A stretch of DNA of 64,000 nucleotides from Brevibacterium aurantiacum (GTDB lineage: Bacteria; Actinomycetota; Actinomycetes; Actinomycetales; Brevibacteriaceae). Below are positions 16,998 through 26,546 of this stretch, one piece after another. The notes under the pieces are model-generated. The model did no database searches. It was not told the origin of the DNA and saw only the letters and a program-made list of their open reading frames with translations. The stretch's first letter is position 1. Every line of letters starts with the position of its first letter. The stretch is from the NCBI RefSeq assembly GCF_007558825.1, contig NZ_VLTK01000008.1, positions 1-64,000 on the forward strand, given 5' to 3'. The position numbers and the translations under genes were made by a program.

Positions 16998-18566
16998 CTA
17001 ACCACTCAGCCCGCACCTCTCACTCCGCTTGCAATATTCGCTCGGCGTCATCTGATAGGAGCTCCGGAACGCCCTGCTGAAGCTCCTCGGATGGGCGTAG
17101 CCGACTCGTCTGGCGACGATGCTCGGTGCGGCACCTGCCTCAAGGAGCTCCGCGGCGATCTGCATGCGGGCGACGTGCTGCCAGCGGGCGATCGTCATTC
17201 CAGTCTCACTCCGGAACACCTCGTGGACTCCCGCATCGATCCGATACGCGGCGGGCCATCGCATACCGGCAAGAAAGTCCGCGGCGACGGTGCGAGCCCG
17301 CTGATCGGTGGGCATCGGCACCGCCCGGGTCCGCTGCATCGCGAGCTGTTCCGCGAACAGGTCGAGAATAGCGCGCGGGTCGAATTCCGAGGGCCGCAAC
17401 ATTGACCGCGTTGCAATCACCCGATGGAGCAAGTAGTCGTTCCAGCTGGGAGGGAACTGCGCGCGCATCGGCTCGGTCATCCTCAGGTCTTTGGGATCCA
17501 GGTAGGCAATGGGCAGGCCGATCGACCCCTCGTGATTCCCCGCCTGATGGTCGACTCCGGCAGGAATCCAGACAGCCTCGCCCTCGCGACGCCGGTGATG
17601 GTACTCGCCGATGCGCAAGAAACCCTGCCCTTTGTAGATCCAGGCGAGCACGTGCAAATCATTCGCATGCCATGAGGTGTGAGTCGACGGCAGCTCTCGA
17701 GTCACCGCAGGCGAGGCATCGTATGCGCCCGTACGCCCGAGGATTCGCGCCAGTGCGGCCGTGCCGCGAGCGGCGGCGACGCGGAAGGTCGAGCCGCGGT
17801 AGGAAGCCGCGGCGCGCACGGCGTAGTTACTCGGCGTGATGCCATAGCAGTGTCCGAATGCTCGAGTAAATCCGTTGCGGCTGGAGAAGCCCACAAGTGT
17901 CGCCGTGTGTTCGATGTCGAAGCCGGCGGCGAGGTAGTCGCAGCCTGCCGCCAGTCGAGTCAAGGTGCGCCAAAGCTCGAATGGCCGGCCGCCCGCAAGG
18001 AAGCCGCGACGTAGGGAGGACACGCTCGAGGTCGTCAGTTTCGCCCACTCGTCCAGGCTGTGGTCGAGGGCGGGGTTGGCGCGCAGTTCCCGCGCAACAG
18101 CGTGAGCGCCTGCAGCACTCGGCATCGGCGGCTGATCTCCCGGCACCCAACCCGGCGCCGCCGACGGACGAGTCGCGTCCGCTATCCCCAGTGCGCCGCT
18201 CAAGGTCTCGGGAGAATAGCCGAAGACCCGCAAGGTCGTCGAGCCCTGGACGAAATGGAGGATCAGCCAGTCCTGCCACTGCTCTGGAACAGCAAAACGG
18301 ACAATGCGGGATGGTGCCTCGGGATCGACGCCACGGGGAACTGGGTAGGGGAATGCCACGGTTTCCGCTTTGGTGGTCACTGTCATGCTCGGCCCTGCTG
18401 GCATCCAGATACCCTGCCCGGCGTGCACTCTCTCCACCGCGCCGCCCTCGGTTCTGATCTCGGCGCAACCGGAGCGCACCCACAGCAGCAGGTTGAGATC
18501 GTGTAGCCAGGAGGCACCCATACGGCTGGGCGGAATGGGCGGGGCCTGCGTCACCGCCACCGTCAT
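16998..18566 (-). CDS. Tandem-duplicated AraC-family regulator, 522 aa
   Basis: Two complete AraC units are fused head to tail. Unit 1 has a cupin-like sensor (LNLLLWVRSG, AGQGIWMPAGPSMTV) and a helix-turn-helix near residues 170-255 (DIEHTATLVGFSSRNGFTRA, then FGHCYGITPSNY). Unit 2 has a sensor (LHVLAWIYKGQGFLRIGEYH, GEAVWIPAGVDHQAG) and a helix-turn-helix near 425-515 (IVARRVGYAHPRSFSRAFRS, then YQMTPSEY). A usual family member has one unit of about 260-300 aa. It is divergent from the SIP/lipoprotein/ABC operon and, like YbtA for yersiniabactin uptake, probably activates it on sensing the ferric siderophore (inference). Confidence 0.85.
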   Translation of the reverse strand: MTVAVTQAPPIPPSRMGASWLHDLNLLLWVRSGCAEIRTEGGAVERVHAGQGIWMPAGPSMTVTTKAETVAFPYPVPRGVDPEAPSRIVRFAVPEQWQDWLILHFVQGSTTLRVFGYSPETLSGALGIADATRPSAAPGWVPGDQPPMPSAAGAHAVARELRANPALDHSLDEWAKLTTSSVSSLRRGFLAGGRPFELWRTLTRLAAGCDYLAAGFDIEHTATLVGFSSRNGFTRAFGHCYGITPSNYAVRAAASYRGSTFRVAAARGTAALARILGRTGAYDASPAVTRELPSTHTSWHANDLHVLAWIYKGQGFLRIGEYHHRRREGEAVWIPAGVDHQAGNHEGSIGLPIAYLDPKDLRMTEPMRAQFPPSWNDYLLHRVIATRSMLRPSEFDPRAILDLFAEQLAMQRTRAVPMPTDQRARTVAADFLAGMRWPAAYRIDAGVHEVFRSETGMTIARWQHVARMQIAAELLEAGAAPSIVARRVGYAHPRSFSRAFRSSYQMTPSEYCKRSERCGLSG

Positions 18567-18696
18567 GGGCCCGCACCCGCCGGGCCGGGCGCCACCCGGA
18601 GACGATCTCGCGCTGATGTCGCGGCGTGCTCGCGCCGCTGAGGTGTTAAGCAGATCACATGTGCATCATATGAGCACTGACGCACCCTATTCAAGA

Positions 18697-18715
18697 TAAG
18701 GCCTGCCTAACATAA
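18697..18715. promoter_or_regulatory. Putative IdeR/DtxR iron box
   Basis: TAAGGCCTGCCTAACATAA matches the 19-bp consensus TTAGGTTAGGCTAACCTAA at 13 positions, including most of the right half-site. It lies 70 bp upstream of the SIP fusion gene and in the shared region with the AraC gene, where Fe(II)-loaded repressor would shut both off. Confidence 0.55.
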
Positions 18716-18784
18716 CTCGGGGGTGCCCGGACAGTCGGTCACCCTCCCGCTCTCATCCGCCAGTTTCCGAACGAGGACATATCC

Positions 18785-20677
18785 GTGCCGAAGACATCTC
18801 GCGAAGTCAGTGTCCACCCGCTCAGCCTGCGCTGCGCCGAGGTTTCCCGAATCGTCGACGTCACCCCGGGGATGCGTCGGATCACCCTGAACGGGCCGCA
18901 GCTGGGAGCCTTCGAATCCGACAACGGCTTCCCACAGCCCGGGTTCGTCTCTCCCGGATTCGACGACGATATCCGGCTCTTCTTCACCGCTCCCGGCGAG
19001 ACGGAACCGGTTCTGCCGATACAGTGCGACGGCTATACGGAACGCCCGAAGGACCCAGCCGCGACCGGACGCGTCTACTCGGTGCGTCACTGGGATCCGG
19101 ATAGAGGTGAGATCGACATCGACTTCGTCAAGCACGGAACGGGAGTGGCGACCACGTGGGCATACCGGGCACAGATCGGCGACTCCATCCACTTCGTCGG
19201 CCCGAGGCTCTCCCGGGCGCTTCCGGCCAGTGCCGATTGGCTGCTCGTTGCCGGAGACGACACCGCCCTGCCGGCGATCGGTCGGCTGCTCGAGGAGCTT
19301 GGGGAAGACAGCCGAGCAAAGGTATTCATCGAAATCGCCGAGGATGCCCATCGTCAACATCTGCGTGAACTGCCCAGCGTCGAGATCACCTGGCTGCTGC
19401 GCGATGGCGCGCCAGCGGGAAGCACCCCACTGCTCCTCGACGCCGTGCGCTCGTCCCGGTGGCCGGAGGGCCACGCTTTCGCCTGGGTCGCCGGAGAGCA
19501 GAGCATCGTCCGCGACATCCGCAGACACCTCGTCGAGGATCGCGGGATGGCGAAGGAGGACATCGAGTTCACCGGCTACTGGCGCCGTTCCGAGGTCGTG
19601 GCGCTGCCGAGCGATGAAGCGCTGCCCGATCCCGAACGCACCACGACGGTCTTCGAGAGATTCCATGATCTCGTCGAACTCATTCCGCCGATCGCGATCC
19701 GCGTCGCGGTCGAACTCGGCATCGGCGACCTCATCAGCCGCGGTATCGCCGATGTTCCCAGCCTCGCAGCCAGCAGCGGCAGCGATGAACGGGCACTGGG
19801 CAAACTGCTCCGGTACCTGCAGACGATCGATCTCCTCAGCGAGACGGAGGCGAACCGCTACCGGCTGACCGAAGTCGGCGAATTCCTCACGAACGACTTC
19901 TGGATCGATGCTCTCTCCCCCATGGGCGCCCTGGGCCGACAATCATTGGGGATCATCGGTCTGGCCGAATCGGTTCGCACGGGCACCGCCTCCTATTCCT
20001 CGGTCACCGGCATGGAATTCGCCGAGGTGCGCAACGAGCAGGACTACGAGGACCGTCTGCTCGAACGGGTCGCGGGATTCCAACCCGCACTGGCCGCACC
20101 GATCGCAGGCTCCGACCTACTCGATGGGGTCGAGCACCTCGTCATCCATTCAGGTGGAGCCGGTGCGCAGGCTCGCGAGTTCACCGCCGCGAACCCGGAG
20201 CTGAGAGTCACCATCTGCGCCCTCCCTGCCCAGGCGAACTGGCTGGAACGCGATCTGCCCGTATCGATCCCAGCCGAGTCGCAGCGCGCCCGAATCGACG
20301 TGGTTGTGCAGTCACCCTTCGAGCCCTCTCCCACGGCGGACGCGGTGTTCATCATCCGTGCCCTCGGAGCACTGCCTGACGCAGACGCCGCCCATGCGCT
20401 GCGGCAGGCGGCCGTCAACCTCGGCGATTCGGGTCGGGTCTATCTTCTCGAGGACACATTCGACCTCGAGGATCTGGACGAACATGACGCTGAAGCTGAC
20501 CTGCTTGCGCTGACCCGCCATGGCAGCGGCCTGCGCACGGAGGTCGAACTCGCCGCCGTCATAGCTCATGCCGGGCTGCAGAAGATCGCCACACACACCG
20601 TGGGCTGGGGGACGACCATCATCGAGCTCACGCCGAAACGCTATACAGACACAGAAGAAGAGAGGAACAACTTGTGA
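18785..20677 (+). CDS. Siderophore-interacting FAD reductase fused to a methyltransferase-like domain
   Basis: 630 aa. Residues about 10-270 form a SIP/ViuB-type ferric-siderophore reductase: the FAD-binding RVYSVRHWD motif, a nucleotide-binding region (DWLLVAGDDTALPAIGRLL) and the C-terminal signature HLVEDRGMAKEDIEFTGYW. Residues about 290-620 resemble class I O-methyltransferases of the acetylserotonin type, with a winged-helix dimerisation part (FHDLVELIPPIAIRVAVELG, YRLTEVGEFL). The SAM-binding glycine loop is altered (VIHSGGAGAQAREF) and the expected catalytic His-Asp/Glu set is not obvious, so this half may be non-catalytic. The start is GTG 18785, preceded by CGAGGA. Its stop overlaps the lipoprotein start. 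Confidence 0.85.
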   Translation: MPKTSREVSVHPLSLRCAEVSRIVDVTPGMRRITLNGPQLGAFESDNGFPQPGFVSPGFDDDIRLFFTAPGETEPVLPIQCDGYTERPKDPAATGRVYSVRHWDPDRGEIDIDFVKHGTGVATTWAYRAQIGDSIHFVGPRLSRALPASADWLLVAGDDTALPAIGRLLEELGEDSRAKVFIEIAEDAHRQHLRELPSVEITWLLRDGAPAGSTPLLLDAVRSSRWPEGHAFAWVAGEQSIVRDIRRHLVEDRGMAKEDIEFTGYWRRSEVVALPSDEALPDPERTTTVFERFHDLVELIPPIAIRVAVELGIGDLISRGIADVPSLAASSGSDERALGKLLRYLQTIDLLSETEANRYRLTEVGEFLTNDFWIDALSPMGALGRQSLGIIGLAESVRTGTASYSSVTGMEFAEVRNEQDYEDRLLERVAGFQPALAAPIAGSDLLDGVEHLVIHSGGAGAQAREFTAANPELRVTICALPAQANWLERDLPVSIPAESQRARIDVVVQSPFEPSPTADAVFIIRALGALPDADAAHALRQAAVNLGDSGRVYLLEDTFDLEDLDEHDAEADLLALTRHGSGLRTEVELAAVIAHAGLQKIATHTVGWGTTIIELTPKRYTDTEEERNNL

Positions 20678-21669
20678 CCATCACATCCTTTCCCTCCCGC
20701 GGCCTGACCGCTGCCGGGGCAGTCCTGAGCACCGCACTCCTACTCACCGCGTGCAACGGAGGCAGTCCCGAGGAGACCGAGACCGCTGATGCCGCGGATA
20801 CCGGTTTTCCGGCCACCCTCGACACCCAGTACGGCGAACTCGAGGTCGAGGAGAAGCCTGAAAGAGTGTTCGTCGTCGGCTCACCGCTCGACGTCGACAT
20901 CCTCGACGCTCTGGGCGAGCCTGCCGAGGTCTATGGCGGAGGGGCCGGCGAGGATAATGCCCTCGAACTCGCCCCCTGGGTCGAGGGCCTCTACGGGGAA
21001 TATGTCGAGGGGCTCATCGCGGGCAACAAACCCGACGCCGAAGCCGTCGCGGCGCAGAACCCCGACCTCATCATCTATTTCGGCGCGGGCGCCCCACTTG
21101 AGCAGAGCAGCTACGCCCAACTGAGCGAAATCGCACCGACCTACGCCTATGCCAACCTCCCGCCCTACCAGGATGAGATCGAGAACATCGGGAAGCTGAC
21201 CGGCACGACCGACCGGGTCGACGAAGTCACCGGCAGAATCGACGAAGATTTCGCCGAGGCCCGCGAAAAGCTCTCTGGACTTCAGGGCAAGACATTTTTC
21301 CAGGGCATCGCCAGCGCTGACGGGATCTACTCGATCAATGGAGCAGCGAACTTCTTCGAACCCCTCGGGTTCAAGCCCTCCGACAACCAGCCTACGGGCG
21401 ATATGACACAGACGCTCTCTCCCGAGAAGCTCGATGAGATCGATGCTGATGTCGTCGTCCTCGGCGGCGAGGACGAACCTCGGCAGAAGCTCGAAGACGA
21501 CTCCCGGTTCGATTCGCTGCCCGCGGTCAAGAACGGGACCATGGTGATCGCCGGTCCGAAGGAGAACTACCTCCCCATGCCCACTCAGATCGGCCCCTCG
21601 AGCGTGCCCTTCATCCTCGACAAGCTCGTCCCCCAGCTTGAGGATTCGAAGCTCAATCAGGAGGGCTGA
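20674..21669 (+). CDS. Iron-siderophore-binding lipoprotein
   Basis: 331 aa. The signal ends in a lipobox (LLLTAC, Cys27), so the protein is anchored to the outer face of the membrane. The rest is a FepB/FhuD-type class III binding protein: ERVFVVGSPLDVDILDALG, then NPDLIIYFG, a long linking helix and a C-terminal lobe (VVVLGGEDEPR, FDSLPAVKNGTMVIAG). It overlaps the previous stop by 4 bp (GTGA) and is followed 3 bp later by the ABC genes. It presumably captures a ferric siderophore for the exporter-fold transporter downstream, an unusual pairing because such transporters commonly lack a lipoprotein partner. Confidence 0.88.
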   Translation: MTITSFPSRGLTAAGAVLSTALLLTACNGGSPEETETADAADTGFPATLDTQYGELEVEEKPERVFVVGSPLDVDILDALGEPAEVYGGGAGEDNALELAPWVEGLYGEYVEGLIAGNKPDAEAVAAQNPDLIIYFGAGAPLEQSSYAQLSEIAPTYAYANLPPYQDEIENIGKLTGTTDRVDEVTGRIDEDFAEAREKLSGLQGKTFFQGIASADGIYSINGAANFFEPLGFKPSDNQPTGDMTQTLSPEKLDEIDADVVVLGGEDEPRQKLEDDSRFDSLPAVKNGTMVIAGPKENYLPMPTQIGPSSVPFILDKLVPQLEDSKLNQEG

Positions 21670-21672
21670 TCC

Positions 21673-23427
21673 ATGGCTGATCCGGCCGGACTGGGACGCG
21701 GACCGTTGACTCGTCGACTGCCCATGCTCTGGCAGGCTCCGGCCCAGCCGCCTCGGGCAGATGCGTTCACGATCGCCCCGGAGGCCGGCTCCCGGCGCTT
21801 CCTGCTGTCCGTGATGTTTTCGGTCAAGCGCTTCTCGATTCCAGCTCTCGCTCTCGGAATCGCGTGGCAGGCCGGAGAAGCGCTAGTACCGGTGGTCATG
21901 GGCGCCGCCATCGACCGAGCCCTGGCCACCGGTGACTGGCAGCGACTGCTCATCTGGTTGGCCGTGCTCGCGGCGGTCTTCGTCATGCTGTCCCTGGGGT
22001 TCCGGCTGGCCACGCAGCTGGTCGAATACGCCACTGAGATCGTCCAGCATCGGCTCCGGATCACCCTCTCTCGCGAAGTGCTCCATGCTGATCGTTCCGA
22101 TGCCCCACGCCCCGACGGCGGAACGGTGTCGTTGATGACCAACGACGTGGCTCGGACCGCGGCGATCGGGCTGACCATGTATCCGGTGGCCGAGTTCGCT
22201 GGAATCATCATCATCGCCTCGACGCTGCTGTTCGTTCATTGGCCACTGGGCCTCATCGTCTTGGCCGGGGTCCCCGCCGCAGTGTGGCTAATGGGCCTGC
22301 TCAGCGGGCGGTTGGCCCAGGACAGCCGGAAGTATCAGACACTCTTAGCCGGGACCGTCGGGCGGGCGAGCGATCTCGTGTCCGGGTATCGGGTGATCAA
22401 GGGAATTCGAGCCGACGCCGAGGCGAGTCGACGATACCGCCTTGCCAGCCGGGAGACCCTGGCGGGCGCTTATCGGAATGTCGGGCTGCTCGGTCGGTTC
22501 CTCGTCGGCAGCAACACCGTCAGCGGAGCCTTCGTCGGCGGGGTCGCGGCACTGGCGGCATGGTTCGCGGTCGAAGGCCAGATCACGATCGGAGAGCTGA
22601 TCGCGGCGGTCGGTCTCGCGCAGGCGCTCCTGCCGCCGATGCGGATGGTGGCGATGAACGCGGTTCCGGCCTGGGCAAATGCACGTGCGTCGAGTGCTCG
22701 CATCTTCGATGCGCTGCAGGGTTCGCACACCTCCCCGCGCCGTTCCGGTAGAAACGGCGGTCGGGCGGTCGACGTCGATTCGCGTCTGCGTCTGTCGGTC
22801 GACGGTCACAGAGCGATCGACCTCGATTGCGGGGAAATGATCGGAGTGCTCGCCACCGAACGCACAGCCGCCTCGGTGATCGACGTCCTGCTCAGCCCGG
22901 AGTCGAGTACGATCAACCGGGGAAGCTACCGCGCGAGGGTGACAGTCTCCCCTCACCACGCGACCCTCTTCAGCGGCACCGTCGGCCAAGCTTTCGTCCC
23001 CGACCACGATCCAGGAACCGCGTCAGACTCCGTCACCGAGAAGTCGTTGCTTGCAAAAGCACTGCACACGGCCGCTTGCGACGACTTCATCTCCAGCGGC
23101 GAGGATGCCGATCGCGAGATCGGAGAGATGGGAAACAGACTCTCCGGGGGCCAGCGCCAGCGTCTGGCACTTGCCCGCGCACTCGCCGCATTCCCGCCGG
23201 TTCTGGTTCTCCACGATCCGACCACAGCGGTGGATTCGGTGACGGAACAGACCATCGCCGGAAGACTGCCGGCCGCCCGCGCGGGACGCTCGACGATCGT
23301 GATCACGGCTTCGCCGCCTCTCCTCGGTGTCTGCGATCGCATTGTCGACCTGCGTGAGCCGACAGAGTCGCAGCCAACCGCCGAGGGGCCAAAAGACATC
23401 CAGGAGACGGAAGGCGCCGATGTCTGA
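21673..23427 (+). CDS. Exporter-fold ABC protein with degenerate ATP site (subunit A of a heterodimer)
   Basis: 584 aa. Six membrane helices lie within residues 45-330, followed by a nucleotide-binding domain. Walker A is destroyed (GVLATERTAAS in place of GxSGSGKST) and the Walker B Asp is replaced by His (VLVLHDPTTAVD), but the signature loop is perfect (NRLSGGQRQRLALARAL). It can therefore donate LSGGQ to its partner but cannot bind ATP normally itself. The next gene has the opposite defects. By context this is an IrtAB/YbtPQ-like siderophore importer built on the exporter fold. It is 3 bp behind the lipoprotein gene and overlaps the next by 8 bp. Confidence 0.85.
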   Translation: MADPAGLGRGPLTRRLPMLWQAPAQPPRADAFTIAPEAGSRRFLLSVMFSVKRFSIPALALGIAWQAGEALVPVVMGAAIDRALATGDWQRLLIWLAVLAAVFVMLSLGFRLATQLVEYATEIVQHRLRITLSREVLHADRSDAPRPDGGTVSLMTNDVARTAAIGLTMYPVAEFAGIIIIASTLLFVHWPLGLIVLAGVPAAVWLMGLLSGRLAQDSRKYQTLLAGTVGRASDLVSGYRVIKGIRADAEASRRYRLASRETLAGAYRNVGLLGRFLVGSNTVSGAFVGGVAALAAWFAVEGQITIGELIAAVGLAQALLPPMRMVAMNAVPAWANARASSARIFDALQGSHTSPRRSGRNGGRAVDVDSRLRLSVDGHRAIDLDCGEMIGVLATERTAASVIDVLLSPESSTINRGSYRARVTVSPHHATLFSGTVGQAFVPDHDPGTASDSVTEKSLLAKALHTAACDDFISSGEDADREIGEMGNRLSGGQRQRLALARALAAFPPVLVLHDPTTAVDSVTEQTIAGRLPAARAGRSTIVITASPPLLGVCDRIVDLREPTESQPTAEGPKDIQETEGADV

Positions 23428-25261
23428 GTCTTCAGATTCCGAGACGGTGACCGCACTTCCCGTCGCCGGGGGCAGACAGACCTGGCAGACGGTATGGGCG
23501 CTGAGCCGCGGCCGTCGACTCGTCTTCCTTTCCGTCACGGTGCTGGGCGTCGCGAGTGCCGCAGTGGGTCTCGTCACGCCTGCGGTGATCGGCGGACTCG
23601 TCGATCGCATCCACACTGGGGCCGCAACCTCGAGCACCGTTGGCATCGCCTTGGTCGCCCTCATACTCGCAGCCTTCCTCGGCGCGCTCGGCACGGCCGC
23701 CACGGTGGTGCTCGCAGCACGGGCCTATCATGCGATGCTCGCCGACCTCCGGGAGAGCCTCGTCGAACAGGCGATGTCCGTGCCGCAGAACGTCATCGAG
23801 AGGGCAGGGACAGGTGACCTCATTTCGCGCACGAGCGATGACGTCTCCCAAATCGCCGATGCGGCTCCGCAGATCATCCCGACTTTCACCACCGTTGTCT
23901 TCACAATCATCGTCACCTTCGCCGGGCTGACGGCGCTCGACCCCTGGTACGGGCTCATCGTCGTCGCAGTGCTCCCCGTCTACGTGTTCACGCTGCGTTG
24001 GTATCTGGCGATCGGGCCACGTGTCTATCGGTCGGAGCGGGCGGCCATGAGCAGGCGTGCTCAGCAGATCACCGAGTCCCAACGCGGATACGACACCGTC
24101 GTCGGTCTCGGTCTCACGAGGCAGCGCCACGACACGGTTGTGAACACCTCCTGGGAGGTCGTCGAACACTCCCTTCGCGCCCGGACCGTGCAGAACATGT
24201 TCTTCGGTCGCCTCAACCTCGCCGAATACCTCGGATTGGCGGTCCTCCTGGTCATCGGTTTCATCCTCATCGGCGATGGCTCCTCCACCATTGGGGCGAC
24301 GACCACTGCGATGCTTCTGTTCCTGCGTCTGTTCGGGCCCATCAATCAGCTGCTCATCGTCGTCGACACCCTGCAGTCAGTCCTCGCCTCGCTCTCGCGC
24401 ATGATCGGCGTCCTCACGATCCCCCAGTCAGGGAGTCCGCACACGTGCAGACCTTCCGAACCGCGTCCTGCTGATGGCCTGGCACGGCCGGCGCACGAGG
24501 ACACGGCTCTGTGCGAGAGGACGGTGCGCCTCGAGGGTGTGATGTTCAGCTACGACGGCCGGGAGCCGGCGCTCTCCGACATCGATCTGGACATCGAGAC
24601 CGGTGAGCACATCGCCGTCATCGGTGCCTCCGGTGCTGGGAAGAGCACGCTCGCGGCAGTCATTGCGGGGATCCACTCACCGGATTCGGGGCGTCTGGTT
24701 TGCCCACGCGGGACCGCCCTGGTGACCCAGGAGATGCATGTGTTCGCCGGTACTCTGCGGGAGAACCTGACCCTGGCGAATCCCGAAGCCGGCGACGAGA
24801 AGTTGCGCGCTGCACTGGTTTCCGCTGGGGCCGAAGGCTTGGTGGATCTGCTGCCAGAGGGACTCGACACCGAGGTGGGAGCGGGTGGGCGCATACTCAC
24901 CCCTGCCCAATCGCAGCAGCTCGCCCTGGCTCGGATCATGGTCCTCGACCCCGAATTGGTGATCCTTGACGAGGCGGCCGCAGAGGCAGGCTCGGCGCAG
25001 GCCGGGCTGCTCGATCAGGCGGCCGCGGAGACATTGCGGGGCCGGACGGGCATGGTCATCGCCCACAGGCTCTCCCAGGCCTCGGTCTGCGATCGCATCA
25101 TCGTCATGGAGGGTGGACGGATCGTCGAGACCGGCACCCCCGACCAGCTGCGTGAGGCAGGCGGGGTCTATGCTCGATTGTGGTCGGCCTGGGTCGAAGC
25201 ACAGGCATTCACACCCGGCGCCGGACCTCATATTTCGCGCAATTCCCATCGCCCCAGGTAA
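23420..25261 (+). CDS. Exporter-fold ABC protein with intact Walker motifs (subunit B of a heterodimer)
   Basis: 613 aa. Six helices lie within about residues 30-310, followed by the nucleotide-binding domain. Walker A (GASGAGKST) and Walker B with catalytic Glu (LVILDEAAA) are intact and the H-loop is present (VIAHRLSQ), but the signature is replaced by LTPAQSQQLALARI. Together with the previous protein exactly one complete ATP site can form. The start is ATG 23420 inside the previous gene's end; a longer frame upstream only mirrors that gene. It is probably the last gene of the iron operon; no hairpin terminator was found behind it. Confidence 0.87.
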   Translation: MSESSDSETVTALPVAGGRQTWQTVWALSRGRRLVFLSVTVLGVASAAVGLVTPAVIGGLVDRIHTGAATSSTVGIALVALILAAFLGALGTAATVVLAARAYHAMLADLRESLVEQAMSVPQNVIERAGTGDLISRTSDDVSQIADAAPQIIPTFTTVVFTIIVTFAGLTALDPWYGLIVVAVLPVYVFTLRWYLAIGPRVYRSERAAMSRRAQQITESQRGYDTVVGLGLTRQRHDTVVNTSWEVVEHSLRARTVQNMFFGRLNLAEYLGLAVLLVIGFILIGDGSSTIGATTTAMLLFLRLFGPINQLLIVVDTLQSVLASLSRMIGVLTIPQSGSPHTCRPSEPRPADGLARPAHEDTALCERTVRLEGVMFSYDGREPALSDIDLDIETGEHIAVIGASGAGKSTLAAVIAGIHSPDSGRLVCPRGTALVTQEMHVFAGTLRENLTLANPEAGDEKLRAALVSAGAEGLVDLLPEGLDTEVGAGGRILTPAQSQQLALARIMVLDPELVILDEAAAEAGSAQAGLLDQAAAETLRGRTGMVIAHRLSQASVCDRIIVMEGGRIVETGTPDQLREAGGVYARLWSAWVEAQAFTPGAGPHISRNSHRPR

Positions 25262-25278
25262 TGGAACGCCAGCTGCCC

Positions 25279-26540
25279 TTACACAAGCGTCTCGATCCCC
25301 TCGTACCGGTCCCTGAGCTGGAGGGCCAGGTAGAGCAAGTAGTGCCTGGACTGATGGAAGTTGCCGCCCAGGAACCATAGGTTCTCCTGCTGAGTCGGCT
25401 TCCACATGTTCCGCTGCTCACTCTCCCACGGGCCCAGATCCTTCGTCGTCTCGGAGCCCAGTCCCCAGCACTTGCCCACCTTGTCGGCGGTCTCCTGGTC
25501 GACGAGGTCGGCGACCCAGCCGTTCATCGATCCGTACCCGGTCGCGTAGACGACGAAGTCGGTCGCCAGCTCAGTCCCGTCGAAGAGCACGACCGCGTCC
25601 TCGGTCAGATGGTCGACTTACACCTTCGCGAGTTTGACCTTGCCGTCGGCGACGAGGTCGGCCTTCTCCGTAGTTACCTCGTTGGCCAGGGCCTTCTCCG
25701 AGTAGAGGTCGCCGAGGCCGATCTCAATGAGCGAATTGTTCTTGACGAGGTGGGTGCTCGAGTGCTGGACCATCGTGACGCCGGCGCCGTTCTCGTACAG
25801 TACCCCGCAGATGTCGAAGGCGGAGTTGTTGTTGCCGATGACGATGACCTTCTTACCTTCGTAGTTGTCCGGTCCAGGGTGCTGAGACGAGTGTTGCTAC
25901 TCCCCCTTGAATACGTCCGAGCCCGGGAATCTCGGGATGTTTGGTTTGCCCGACATGCCCGTGGCCATCGCGTGATGGATCGGATACATCGTGACCTTCT
26001 CCTGGTCGCGATCGACCTCGACCGTCCACGTCTTCGTCAATTCGTCGAAGCTCGCCGAGGTGGCTGTAGTCGATGACCAGTAAGGGATCTCCATGATCTT
26101 CGCGTGGGACTCGAGCCAATCGGCGATCTGGTCCTCGCGCGCGAGGATCGGCCAGTTAACGGGGAACTTGAGATACAGCAGGTGGTCGTACCAGACAGGA
26201 CCAGTGACTTGTACCGGGAACGCCATTGGTCGCCGGGCCGGGCCCAGCGGTCGATGACGAGCGCAGGAACCCCGAGGTACAGGAGGCGAGCTCCGAGGGC
26301 GATTCCGCCCTGCTCTCCGCCGACGACGAGAATGTAGGGGCCGGCGGTTGTCCGCCAGGTGGCGTACTCCTCGGCGAGCTTCTCCGACCAGCTCTTCCTT
26401 TCGGGGCCGACTCCGTGTTCCGCGCCTTTGACCCGGCGGGTACCAAGGCGCTCTTCGTGCCCGGTCAGCTTTTGCAGAGAAGTGAGCATGGTCGAGGCCT
26501 TCGTGCCGTCTGCGTCGATGAAGCGGACGAGCCCTGGTTA
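25279..26540 (-). pseudogene. Decayed flavin-containing monooxygenase
   Basis: Pieces in different frames reconstruct one FMO of roughly 420+ residues: the start TKASTMLTSLQKLTGHEERL, an FAD motif region (PYILVVGGEQGGIALGARLL), a frameshift near 26200, a substrate/NADP region (YPIHHAMATGMSGKPNIPRF), a TAG near 25898, the second nucleotide motif (KVIVIGNNNSAFDICGVLYE), a TAA near 25619, and the C-terminus (DFVVYATGYGSMNGW). Upstream the N-terminus meets TAA and the IS21 end at about 26547, so the IS probably removed the promoter and the gene then decayed. Confidence 0.8.
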
Positions 26541-26546
26541 TGACAT

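Noticed and set aside
18707-19942. A 411-codon minus-strand open frame
   Set aside because: Antisense to the SIP-methyltransferase fusion, whose FAD and SIP signatures are clear on the plus strand.
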